Shown here: one piece after another, positions 40,946 through 50,865 of the stretch | Layout of the letters: each line of letters begins with the position of its first letter | Position numbering within the stretch: position 1 is the stretch's first letter | From: CAWCUU01 sp963798855 | Lineage (GTDB): Bacteria; Gemmatimonadota; Gemmatimonadetes; Longimicrobiales; RSA9 | Length of the DNA stretch: 64,000 nucleotides | Assembly: GCA_963798855.1 (NCBI GenBank) | Contig: CAWCUU010000002.1 | Span: 1,868,436 to 1,932,435, forward strand | Reading direction: 5' to 3' | Made by a program: the position numbers and the translations under genes | Notes under the pieces: model-generated | Database searches by the model: none | Seen by the model: the letters and a program-made list of their open reading frames with translations, nothing else | What the model was told of the DNA's origin: nothing

Positions 40946-43900
40946 ATGCGACCTGTTGTCGCCCTTCTCCCGACGCTGCTGGCCCTCTGCGCCGCGCCGC
41001 TCTGCGCGCAGCGCCCGGAGCCCGCTCGTCCGGCGGTGTCGCCCGGCGACTCGCTCACGCTGCGCCTCGGTCTCGACCGCATACCCCGCCGCCTCACCCT
41101 TCCGTTCCTCGCGGCCGACAGCACGCCGGTCGCCGCCACGCTGCCCGACCTGCTGCCGGGCGCCGTGCAGCGTTACGCGGACCTCGGCATCGAGGTCGAT
41201 GGACGCACCGAGCTGGGTGGCGAATGGACCCGCTTCCGGCCCTGCGATCCGACGTCCCGCCTGCCCTGCGACCCCGGGGCCCTGCCCCAGCTCAGGCCGC
41301 GGCTGCAGCTCGGCATACGCGCGCGCGGCACCGTCTCCGACCGCGTGCACGTGGACGTGGACTACGACCAGCGCCGCGAGTTCGGCGCGGCGAACACCGT
41401 CAATCTGTACTATCAGGGCCTCGCCGGCGAGTTCCTGCGCCGCGTCGAGGTCGGCGACGTCTCCTTCGCGCTGCCGCCCTCTCGCTACCTGACGCAGGGG
41501 GTGCCGGGCGGCAACTTCGGGCTCCGCGCGCAGGCCGCCTCGGGGCCGCTGTCGATCGAGGCGGTCCTCGCCCGTCAGAAGGGCGACGTCACCACCCGCG
41601 ACCTGACGCTGGGCGGCGCCGGCGGCGGCGTGGCGCAGGACACCGACGTCGGCGAAGACGATGCCGACTACGTGAAGGGGCAGTTCTTCTTCGTCGTGGA
41701 TCCACGGCTGCTCGCTGGCTACCCCCGGATCGACGCGCTGGGAATCGACGCCTCCGCCGCGCCCGCGTCGGAGCGGCCAGCGGCGGGCGGCGCCATCGTC
41801 GTCTATCGCGACGAGCGCCGGTCCACCACCAGCCCCGAGCAGCAGGCGCAGCTCGGCTACTTCCTCGCCGAGGCGACGACGGCCGGCGGCGAGCAGCGCC
41901 ACAGCGGGCTCTTCCGCCGACTCACACCCGGCACCGACTACCTTCTCCACTCCAGCGGTCTCTGGATCGTGCTCCGCTCGCCGCTGCGCGCCGACGAGGC
42001 GCTCGCGATCGGCTACGTCACGGAAACGGGCGACACGGTCGGCGCGCTGATCGCGCCCGAGCGCGGCGCGGGCGCCGCCACGCCCACGCTGCGCCTGCTG
42101 CGCCCACCCGAGGCGCAGCACCGACCCGGGCTGCCGTCGTGGGAGTACGAGATGCACCAGGTCTACCGTATCGACGCCTCCTCCGCGGTGGACCCCGCGC
42201 AGGTCGAGCTGCAGCTCTCGCTCGGACAGCCCGGCGTGGGCGGATCGTTCGTGGTCGCGAACGGCGAGCAGGTCCCGCTGCTGCGCCTGTTCGGTCTGGA
42301 CGAGGAAGCCCCGCTCGAGCGCCTCGACGCCTCTCGTATCTATCAGCCGGACGGCGGCTCCGGCGCCGGGCTGCTCGGCAGCGGCGTCGCGGGAGTCGGC
42401 GGGATCGGCGCCGCCGCCGGCAGCGGTCTCGGCGGCACCGGCGACGTCCGCGTCACCGGCACCTTCCTCGTGCTGCCGACGCTGCGACCCTTCGCCGAGC
42501 CGCCGGCCACCGCCACTCTGAGCGCTGCCGATGCGGCCGCCGCGCTCGGCGCACAGGCGAACCCCGCGATCTACGACGAGGCGGACCCCGCGGCCCGCGA
42601 CGCCGCCGCGCGCTTCCGGCTGACCTTCCGCTACCGCGTCCCCGTCGACGCGGACGGAGCGAGCTTCTCTCTCGGCGCGCTCGGCGTCCGCGAGGGGAGC
42701 GAGCGCATCACGCTCGGCGACCGCACGCTCCGCCGCGGCATCGACTACGCCATCGACTACGACCTCGGCACGCTCACGCTGTCGAACCCCGCCGCGCTCG
42801 CCGGCGCGGGCGGGCCGCAGCAGCTGCACGCGACCTTCGAGCAGAAGGCGAGCTTCGACGTCGCGCCGACGACGCTGGCCGGCCTCACCGCCCGCTGGAC
42901 TCTCGGCGACCGCGGCGAGTTGAGCGTCGTCGGCCTCTATCGCGCACAGCAAGCGCTGCAGACCCGGCCGCAGCTCGGATTGGAGCCCGCCTCGCTGATG
43001 CTCGGCGGGCTGAGCGGCTCCATCGAGCTGGGGGGCGCCTGGCTGGATCGGCTGATTGGCGCCGTCACCGGCGCGGGCGAGCGCGGGGGCGACCGCGAGG
43101 GCGAGGGGAACGGCCAGTCCGGAGCCGGCGGCTTCCCCGCCCCCGCGCCCGCGCAGAGCTCCCTCCGCCTCAGCGGCGAGCTCGCCGCGTCGCTGCCGGA
43201 CCCGAACACCCGCGGCGCCACCTGGCTCGACGACTTCGAGGCGACGGACGCGCTGCCGCTCTCGCTTTCCCGCGTCGCCTGGGATCTCGGCTCCGCTCCC
43301 GTGGACGCGACCGGTGCGACCGCCGAGCTGCCCGCCTCGCCGGGCGCCGCCGACGCGGCCCCGCTCGTCTGGCAGCACGAGTTCACGCAGGACGGACAGG
43401 TCGTCGGCGCGCGCACCGCCGCGTCCATCGACAGCCTGATCAACGTGGCCGGCGCCGCGGTACGCGAGCCGGTGCTCTACCTGACGTTCGGCGGCGCGCC
43501 GGCGGCACCCGATGGGACGTCGCCCTCCAGGCTGTGGCGCTCGGTCACGACCGTGCTCGGCGCGTCCGGCCGCGACCTCTCGCGCACGGAGTACCTCGAG
43601 TTCTACGCCGCCGCGCCGGACGGCCGCGACCTGTCGCTCGTGCTCGACCTCGGCACCGTCTCGGAGGACGCGCTCTACCTCGACGCCACGGGCGCGACGA
43701 GCGGGCTGCAGACGGACGGGCACGCGTGGGGGCTCGGCGTTCTCGACGAGGAGGCGCGGCTCCGCGAAGGCGAGGTGTGGGGGACGGAGCAGGACGCGCG
43801 GGGGCTGTGGGACGGCGCGTGCACCGCCGAGCCGGGCCGCGCCTACCCGCTCGGCGATCCGCTCGCCGACTGTCCTCGCCGCAACGGCCTGATCGACACC

Positions 43901-46900
43901 GAGGACCTCGACGGCGACGGGTTCCTGCAGGCGGTGGACGGCCCGCATCTGCGCTGGGTCGTGCCGCTCGAGCGGATGTCGCGCTACCTCGTCCGCGACC
44001 GCGCCGAGACGCGCACCGGCTTCCGGCTCTACCGCGTCCCGCTGCGCAACGGGCTAGAGCTCGCCGGCGCCGGCGCCGAGACGCTGCGCGACGTCCGCGA
44101 GCTGCGCGTCACCATCACCGGCCGGCCGGGCGACGACGCGTTGATCCAGCTCGCGCGGCTGCGGCTGATCGGCTCGCGCTGGACGAAGCGCAGGGGCGAC
44201 GGCGTGCTGCGCGGAATCGTGGGCGACGACGCCGGCGCCGGCATCGGCGCGACCGCGGTACGCGTCGGCGTCGTCAGCCGCGTGACCGAAGGCGCCGCGT
44301 ACGCGTCGCCGCCCGGCGTGCGCGACGAGCTGCAGGACCCTTCCGCCGCGTACGGCGTCACCGGCATCGAGCACGACGAGAAGTCGCTCCGTGTCGCGTT
44401 CGACGCGCTCGAGCCCGGCGACCGCGCCGAGGCCTACTTCCGCTGGCCGCAGCAGGCCAGGAACCTGCTCGCCTACCGGGAGCTGCGGCTGTGGGCGGTC
44501 GCCGCGCGCGCAGACGCGGCCGCCGACCTGCGCCTCGTCGTGAAGGTCGGCACCGACGAGCGCAACTACTACCTCTGGCAGTCGAAGCTCCGGTCCGCCG
44601 TGCGGCGCGGGCGTGAGCGCCGACGACTGGCTGCCCGAGCGCGTCGTCGACTTCGGCGAGTGGTTCCGCCTGCGCGCGGCCGCCGAGCAGGAGCTCGCGC
44701 GCCGCGGCCCCTCCGACCAGCCGCTCGTCCTCTTCAGCGACGACAGCACGTACGCCGTCGTGCTGCAGGACCGCGCACGCGCGCCGAACCTCGCCGCCGC
44801 CCGCGAGCTGACCTTCGCCGTCTACAACGCCGGCGGCTTCGCCGAGGACGGCGAGGTCTGGCTCGACGAGCTGCGGCTGGGCGGCGCCGTCACCGATCCG
44901 GGCGTCGCCGGCCATCTCGACCTCGAGCTGCACGCCGGCGACCTGCTCGATTTGACCGCTTCCGTCGCCCGTCGCGGCGCGCTCTACCGGCCAGCTCGCC
45001 GAGACGCCCGGCTACCAGGCCGCCGCCGAGTACTCCCTCGCCGGCACCGCCCGCCTCGACCGCGCCGCGGGGATCGACGGGCTGGAGATGCCGTTGCGGT
45101 TCGAGGTGTCGCACAGCGGGGTGGAGCCGCAGTTTCTTGCGAGCTCGGACGTCAGCGTCGCGGGGCTGGCGGGGTTGCGGCCGACCGGCGGCGACCGGGT
45201 GCGGTTCGAGCTGGTGGTGCGTCGGGCGGTTCGTGACCGGGCGCCGACTGGCGTCGGGGCGCCGCTTCGCGGGGCGCCGCCTGACGGCGGGGCGCCTGCG
45301 GGTCCGCCGCTGGGCGGCGGGGAGCCGGCCGTGCCGGCCGGGGAGCCGGCGCTTCGCGCCGGGGGTGCGCCGGCTGACGCCGGGGCGGGTGCGCCGGCTG
45401 ACGCCGGGGCGGGTGCGCCGGCTGACGCCGGGGCGGGTGCGCCGGCTGACGCCGGGGCGGGTGCGCCGGCTGACGCCGGGGCGGGTGCGCCGCTTCGCGG
45501 CGGGGTGGGGGACGCGGCGGTCCCGGTGGTGGCAGTGGCGGATTCCGCCGTCGCCGCAAACCCGGCCGGCACCGACTCCGTTCCTGGACCTGGCCCTTGC
45601 CCTTGCCCTGGCCCTGCGAGAAGCCCTGGCGTCCTCGATGGACTGGCCCTGCGCCTGGCATATTCGGCTGCGACGTCCTCGGCAACGTTGTCCCGCTCGC
45701 GCGCGCGGTCCTTCGACGCGGGGGTGTCGTGGGACTGGCGGCCGGCGGCGCTTGCGTTCGGGCTGACGCCGGCGTTCCTGGACGGCTGGTTGCGGGCGCT
45801 CGCGCCGGAGTGGCTGGAGCGGAGCGGCATGTTCGGCGCGCTGGCGGACGCACGGCTGCGGTGGACGCCGGAGGACATCTACGTCGACGTCGGCTGGCAC
45901 GACGGCGACGACCGGTCGTGGCAGTACGCGGACGCGATCGCGCAGCCGGGCGCCCTGGATCCGGCGCCGTTCCGCTCGCCGAGCCGCCGGCTCGACCAGC
46001 AGCTCCGGGTGGCGCTGCGGCCGCTCGCGTCGCTGACCGGCGGAGTGGAGCTGCGCAGCGGTCGGGACCTGCTCGGTAGCGCGGATGTGCCGGGCGGGGC
46101 CCTGCAGCAGCAGGCGGTCGCGAACGAGCGCGCGAGCCTGCTCGGGCTGGACTACGGCTGGGAGCGCGACCGCGCCGTCGCGTCGCGGCTCGAGTGGAGG
46201 CCCACCGTCTCCGCCTGGCTGCAGCCATCCGTCCGCTGGAGCTCGACCTACCGCTCGAGCCGGACGCCCTCGCTGCTCGAGGTGCAGGTGCTCGGCCCCG
46301 ACACGCTCGCCGCCATGCGCCGCGGCACCGGCGCCGAGCGCAGCGTGACCCGCAGCGTGAGGATCGATCCCGACGCCCTGCTCCGCTCCCTTCGACGGAC
46401 CTCCCCCGGCGAAGCCGGCCCCGGCGGAGCCGCGCCCGGCGAAGCCGCGCCCGCCACAGGCGCGCCCCGCGAAGCGGCGCCCAACGCCGTGGCGTTGCCC
46501 GTGGAGGCCTCCTGGACCCGCTCGCTCGCTTCCCGCTTCGATCGCGGCAGCGGCGCGCCGTCACTCGCCCGACAGCTCGGCTGGGGCGGCGTCGATGCGC
46601 TCGATCGCATCGGCGGAGACACCGCCGCCGCCTCGCTGGCCCGCGACCTCTTCCGCGTCCGCGGCGGCGTGCGCCTGCCACTCGGCGCGCAGCTCGACGC
46701 CGGCTACGGCAGCGGCAGCGCGACCGTCCACAACCTCGGCGCCGACCGGCTCCAGACCGAGCGCACCTGGCCGGATCTGCGGATCTCGTGGCCGGTCCTG
46801 CCATTGCCCGCCGCGCTGAGCGATGCGATCGCGCGCGCGGGCGTATCCACAGGGTACCAGTGGCGCGTGATCCACGAGACGCTGACCGGAGGCGCCGGCG

Positions 46901-47412
46901 AGCTTCGCTCCCGCACCGAGCGCGGCGTGCCGCTCGAGCTCGGCCTCACCTTCGCCGGCGGGGTGTCCGCCTCCTACGCCGGGCAGCTCGCCTCCGGCTG
47001 GAGCAGCGACGCGACCGGCGACGCCCGCACCACCACGCGGGACCACGCGCTCCGCATGGCGGGTACGTTCATCGCGCCGGCCGCGCTTCGCGACCGGCTG
47101 GGCCAGCCGTTCCGCGTCGAGCTCAGCTTCCGCCAGCGCAGCGACCGGGAGTGCCGGCTGCGCGGCGCGGCGGCGGACACCGGCTGCGTTCCCTACATTG
47201 ACCTGGTCTCGCGCACTCTCCATCTGGGCCTGGAGACCGCGCTCTCCCAGATGAACGTGGGCCTGCAGATGAGCTACGACGAGCGACGCAGCACGATCGG
47301 CATCCGCGACGGCACGAGCCAGCTGCAGCTCGGCCTCTTCGGCGAGTTCCGGCTGCGCTCCGGCGAGATGCCGGTGGCGGCGCCCGTCCCGGTTCGCGGC
47401 GGCGTCCGGTGA
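40946..47412 (+). CDS. sprA: SprA/Sov-like giant outer-membrane protein (frameshifted)
   Basis: About 2150 residues read through two frame breaks (about 44600 and 44985). A signal peptide (MRPVVALLPTLLALCAAPLCAQ) is followed by features of the SprA family, the translocon of the type IX secretion system in Bacteroidota: GGNFGLRAQAASGPLSIEAV, repeated LRLLRPPEAQHRPGLPSWEYE-like strands, a TWLDDFEATDALPLSL motif (SprA proteins carry a similar DDFEG motif), NGLIDTEDLDGDG, and many barrel strands to the end. Two GCGCCC-hairpin arrays (45236-45510 and 46391-46502) encode Ala/Pro/Gly-rich inserts in what should be loops of the barrel. A GTGA overlap links it to the M28 gene. No other type IX gene is seen in the window, so the function is inferred. 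Confidence 0.75.
45236..45510 (-). repeat. GCGCCC-hairpin array with a 24-base unit repeated five times, in the SprA-like gene
   Basis: Read on the plus strand, GGGCGC alternates with perfect hairpins: CGAC-TGGC-GTCG, CGC-TTC-GCG, CGCC-TGAC-GGCG. From 45363 a 24-base unit (GGGTGC, then CCGGC-TGAC-GCCGG) is repeated five times and encodes Gly-Ala-Pro-Ala-Asp repeats. A hexamer-like run (TGCCCT/GGCCCT) follows near 45590. Confidence 0.93.
46391..46502 (+). repeat. GCGCCC-hairpin array, second copy in the SprA-like gene
   Basis: Hairpins GGC-GAA-GCC, GGC-GGA-GCC, GGC-GAA-GCC, GCC-ACA-GGC, CGC-GAA-GCG and AACGCC-GT-GGCGTT are separated by GCGCCC (once GGCCCC). The array keeps frame and encodes a Gly/Glu/Ala/Pro loop. 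Its direction is opposite to the array at 45236. Confidence 0.92.
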
Positions 47413-48350
47413 CGCGCGCCCGTAGGGACGCGCCGCGCGGGGGCGGGGGCAGGCACGAGGCGAGCAGCCCGCGCCCGTTGTTCCTAGCCCTAGCCCTTGC
47501 CCTAGCCCTGCTCGCCGCAGCCTGCGGCGGCGAGCGCAACGCCGCCCGCGGCGAGCCCGCCGCGGCAGCCGACGTGCCCCATTTCGACGGGGATTCGGCC
47601 CACGCCCTGATAAAGCAGCAGGTCGCCTTCGGCCCGCGCGTCCCGGGGACGGAGGGACATCGGAAGCAGCTCGAGTGGATGACGAACTACCTGCGCTCGC
47701 TCGCCGACACCGTCGAGGTGCAGCGCTTCACGCACGTGATGCCGGGCGGCGACACGCTCCCGCTCGCGAACGTCTTCGCGCGTTTCCGCCCGGACGCCGC
47801 CGATCGGGTGCTGCTCGTCGCGCACTGGGACACCCGCCCGATCTCCGACCAGGACACCGGCTCATTCCGGGCGATGCCGATCCAGGGCGCGAACGACGGC
47901 GGCAGCGGCGTCGCCGTCCTGATGCAGCTTGCCGACGTCCTCTCCTCCCATTCTCCGCCGATCGGCGTGGATCTACTCTTCACCGACGGCGAGGATTACG
48001 CGACGCTGGAGCAGCCGTCGGCGGACATGTACCTCGGCGCGGAGTGGTTCGCGCAGCACAAGCCGCCGGGCTATCAGCCGCTCTACGGCGTGCTCGTGGA
48101 CATGGTCGGCGACGAGTCGCCCCGCTTCCCGCCCGAGGCGAACTCGGAGCGCATGGCGCCCGAAGTCGTCGAGCGCGTCTGGAGCACCGCCGAGCAGCTC
48201 GGCTACGGCGACACGTTCCCGCGCACCGGCGGAATCAGCGTCACCGACGACCATCTGAAGCTGAACGACGCCGGCATCCGGACCGCCGACATCATCGACC
48301 TCGACTACGGCCCCGGCAACGCCTACTGGCACACGCACGAGGACACGTAG
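47409..48350 (+). CDS. M28-family zinc peptidase / glutaminyl-cyclase-like lipoprotein, cut by an in-frame TAG
   Basis: A 313-residue lipoprotein. The lipobox is LLAAACGG. Metal ligands of the M28 fold are visible: LLVAHWDTRP, GANDGGSG, FTDGEDY, DMVGDES and a final WHTHEDT. The subgroup with DDHLKLNDAGI and DIIDLDYG resembles glutaminyl-peptide cyclotransferases. The frame stops at a TAG just after HEDT, but the same frame continues EHTSARGLQAVGQVLTTLIY to 48422, exactly like the family's end, so one base change (or an error) removed about 25 residues. The signal peptide ALALALAL is encoded by CTAGCC hexamers (47484-47507), the complement of the intergenic GGGCTA arrays. The GTG start overlaps the previous stop. 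Confidence 0.88.
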   Translation: MTRARRDAPRGGGGRHEASSPRPLFLALALALALLAAACGGERNAARGEPAAAADVPHFDGDSAHALIKQQVAFGPRVPGTEGHRKQLEWMTNYLRSLADTVEVQRFTHVMPGGDTLPLANVFARFRPDAADRVLLVAHWDTRPISDQDTGSFRAMPIQGANDGGSGVAVLMQLADVLSSHSPPIGVDLLFTDGEDYATLEQPSADMYLGAEWFAQHKPPGYQPLYGVLVDMVGDESPRFPPEANSERMAPEVVERVWSTAEQLGYGDTFPRTGGISVTDDHLKLNDAGIRTADIIDLDYGPGNAYWHTHEDT

Positions 48351-48445
48351 GAGCACACCAGCGCCCGTGGCCTCCAGGCCGTCGGCCAGGTCCTGACTAC
48401 CCTGATCTACCGCGGCGGCTAGCCCAAGGCCGCCGGGAGGCGGCC

Positions 48446-49061
48446 GTGCCACTCACGAACGACGAGCGCCGCGCCGTCACCTTCGCCGCCCTTCTCCTGG
48501 GCGCCGCCGCCCTCGTCCGCGCCGCCTCGCCCGAGGCCGCCCCCGCCACCATCGACGCCCCCGCCGTCGACCTCGCCCTCCAGACCGACAGCGCCGAAGC
48601 CCACCTCGAAGCCGCCCGCGCCGCGAAGCAGCCCCGGAAGTCGAAGTCGAAGTCGCCCTCCCCGGCCGGCCGCAGGCCGCCGCCCCCCCGCTCGCGCGCG
48701 ACAGCGCGCGGCGCCCCCCGCGCAGCGCCCCCCGAGCCCTTCGGCGAGGAGTCCTGGCGAAATCTGAGCGCTCGCCCCCGCGGCGCAGCCGCGCCCGACG
48801 AAGTCGCGCCCCGCCGCCAGGCGGCGCCCCGCAGCGCGGCGCCCGGCGGCAACGCCGCCGCGCCCGCGCTCGACCTGAACGCCGCGACCGAGCAGGATCT
48901 CATCGCGCTCCCGGGCATCGGCCCCGCCCTCGCCGCGCGCATCATCTCCTATCGAGACACGGCCGGACCGATTCGAGACCCTCGACGACCTGATCCGCGT
49001 CCGCGGCATCGGCGCGCGCACGCTCGAGCGGCTGCGCCCGCTGCTGCGCCCAATCCCTTGA
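48446..49061 (+). CDS. ComEA-like helix-hairpin-helix protein (frameshifted)
   Basis: About 204 residues. A signal-like helix (TFAALLLGAAALV) leads into a long low-complexity region, then a ComEA-type helix-hairpin-helix pair: LDLNAATEQDLIALPGIGPALAARIISYRDT, interrupted by a frame shift near 48965, then RFETLDDLIRVRGIGARTLERL. It would bind DNA in the periplasm during uptake, which fits the pilB-pilT-pilC genes that follow. The GTG at 48446 has GGGAGG 5 bases upstream. Most of the linker is made of GCGCCC-hairpin repeats. Confidence 0.8.
48690..48875 (+). repeat. GCGCCC-hairpin array in the ComEA-like gene (clearest example)
   Basis: From 48781 the order is GGC-GCA-GCC, spacer GCGCCC, GAC-GAA-GTC, GCGCCC, CGCC-GCCA-GGCG, GCGCCC, CGC-AGC-GCG, GCGCCC, GGCGGC-AAC-GCCGCC, GCGCCC. 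Five different stems, each perfectly paired, stand between identical six-base spacers. Confidence 0.95.
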
Positions 49062-49146
49062 TTTCCCATGTGTTTCCGCCTACCCTTCATGGTTCACTCC
49101 CCGGAACAATTTCGATTCCCCGCGCTGGGGCCCCGTAGCGTCGTTT

Positions 49147-50865
49147 ATGGCGACACCCGCGATCGTACATCCGGCCGACCGGATCGGAGAGCTTCTCGTC
49201 CGCGAAGGGCTCATCTCGTCCGAGCAGCTGACCGCCGCGCTGAAGGACGCGCGCGACAGCCGGACCCGGCTCGGCTTTTCGCTGATCAAGCTCGGCTTCA
49301 TCGCCGAGGACGAGCTGACGCGCATGCTCGCGCGGCAGTACCGCGTCGCGGCCGTGGACCTGAACCGCGTCACGGTCGATCCGAAGATCGTGCGCATGAT
49401 CCCGGCCGACGTCGCGGCGAAGCACCTCGTCCTGCCGCTGCGCCGCGTCGGCCGCACGCTCACGGTCGCGATGGCGAATCCGACCGACGCCGCGGCGATC
49501 GACGTGCTCAAGTTCATCACCCGCCACGACATCGAGCCCGTCGTCGTCGGCGAGTACACGCTGCGCAAGCACCTCGAGAAGTACTACGAGTCCGCCGACG
49601 AGCGGCTGCAGGAGCTGCTCGACGTGATCGTCGACGAGGACATCGAGGTCGTCGAGGACCACGAGGAGGAGGTCAGCGTCGCCGCGCTGCAGGCGCAGGT
49701 GGACGACGCGCCCGTCGTCAAGCTGATCAACGGCATCCTGACCGACGCCGTCATGCGCGGCGCCTCGGACATCCACATCGAGCCGTACGAGAAGGAGCTG
49801 CGCGTCCGCTACCGCGTGGACGGCTCGCTCGCGGAGATCATGAAGCCGCCGCTCAAGCTGAAGGCGGCGCTCACGTCGCGCGTCAAGATCCTGGCCGACC
49901 TCAACATCGCCGAGCGGCGCGTCCCGCAGGACGGTCGCATCAAGATGAAGATCAGGAGCAAGGTCGTGGATTTCCGCGTCTCGACGCTGCCCGTGATCTT
50001 CGGCGAGAAGATCGTGCTGCGCATCCTCGACAAGGGCAACCTCGCGCTCGACCTCGAGACGTTCGGCATGGAGCCGAAGGCGCAGAAGGACTTCATGGAA
50101 GCGATCACGCGCCCGTACGGCATGGTCCTCGTCACCGGTCCGACCGGCTCCGGCAAGACGACGACGCTCTACTCGGCGCTGTCGAAGATCAACGCGGTCG
50201 AGACGAACATCATGACCGCCGAGGATCCGGTCGAGTACAACCTGCACGGCATCAACCAGACGCAGGTGCGCTCCGAGATCGGCATGACCTTCGCCGCCGC
50301 GCTGCGCGCGTTCCTGCGCCAGGACCCGAACATCATCATGGTCGGCGAGGTGCGCGACCTGGAGACCGGCGGCATCGCGATCAAGGCGGCGCTCACCGGC
50401 CACCTCGTGCTCTCCACGCTGCACACGAACGACGCGCCCTCCACGGTCACGCGCCTCATCGACATGGGGCTCGAGCCGTTCAACGTCGCGGCCGCGCTGA
50501 ACCTGATCACCGCGCAGCGGCTCGTGCGTCGCATCTGCAGCCACTGCCGCCAGCCGGCCGAGTACCCGGCCGACTACCTCGACGCGGCGCACATCACGCC
50601 CGAGCAGCGCAGGAAGACGAAATTCTTCCGGGGCAAGGGCTGCGACCTCTGCGGCGGCAGCGGCTACAAGGGGCGGCAGGGGCTGTACGAGATCATGGCC
50701 GTCACGCCCGCGCTCCGGAAGCTGATCATGCAGAGCGCCGGCACGGACGAGCTGCGCGAGCAGGGGCTCAAGGACGGCATGCTCACGCTGCGCATGGATG
50801 GCCTGCTCAAGGTCGGGCGCGGCATCACCACACTCGAAGAAGTCATCAAGGAGACGGCGGCATGA
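49147..50865 (+). CDS. pilB: Type IV pilus assembly ATPase PilB
   Basis: A 572-residue cytoplasmic hexameric ATPase for pilus extension. An N-terminal T2SSE_N/MshEN domain (GELLVREGLISSEQLTAALK, with LGFIAEDELTRMLARQY) precedes the ATPase core: Walker A GPTGSGKT (331-338), Asp box DGSLAEIM, Walker B QDPNIIMVGEVRDLET and the His box GHLVLSTLHTNDA. A tetra-cysteine zinc site (CSHC near 463, CDLC near 500) is present, as in GspE/PilB. Its last codon overlaps the pilT start (ATGA). Confidence 0.95.
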   Translation: MATPAIVHPADRIGELLVREGLISSEQLTAALKDARDSRTRLGFSLIKLGFIAEDELTRMLARQYRVAAVDLNRVTVDPKIVRMIPADVAAKHLVLPLRRVGRTLTVAMANPTDAAAIDVLKFITRHDIEPVVVGEYTLRKHLEKYYESADERLQELLDVIVDEDIEVVEDHEEEVSVAALQAQVDDAPVVKLINGILTDAVMRGASDIHIEPYEKELRVRYRVDGSLAEIMKPPLKLKAALTSRVKILADLNIAERRVPQDGRIKMKIRSKVVDFRVSTLPVIFGEKIVLRILDKGNLALDLETFGMEPKAQKDFMEAITRPYGMVLVTGPTGSGKTTTLYSALSKINAVETNIMTAEDPVEYNLHGINQTQVRSEIGMTFAAALRAFLRQDPNIIMVGEVRDLETGGIAIKAALTGHLVLSTLHTNDAPSTVTRLIDMGLEPFNVAAALNLITAQRLVRRICSHCRQPAEYPADYLDAAHITPEQRRKTKFFRGKGCDLCGGSGYKGRQGLYEIMAVTPALRKLIMQSAGTDELREQGLKDGMLTLRMDGLLKVGRGITTLEEVIKETAA

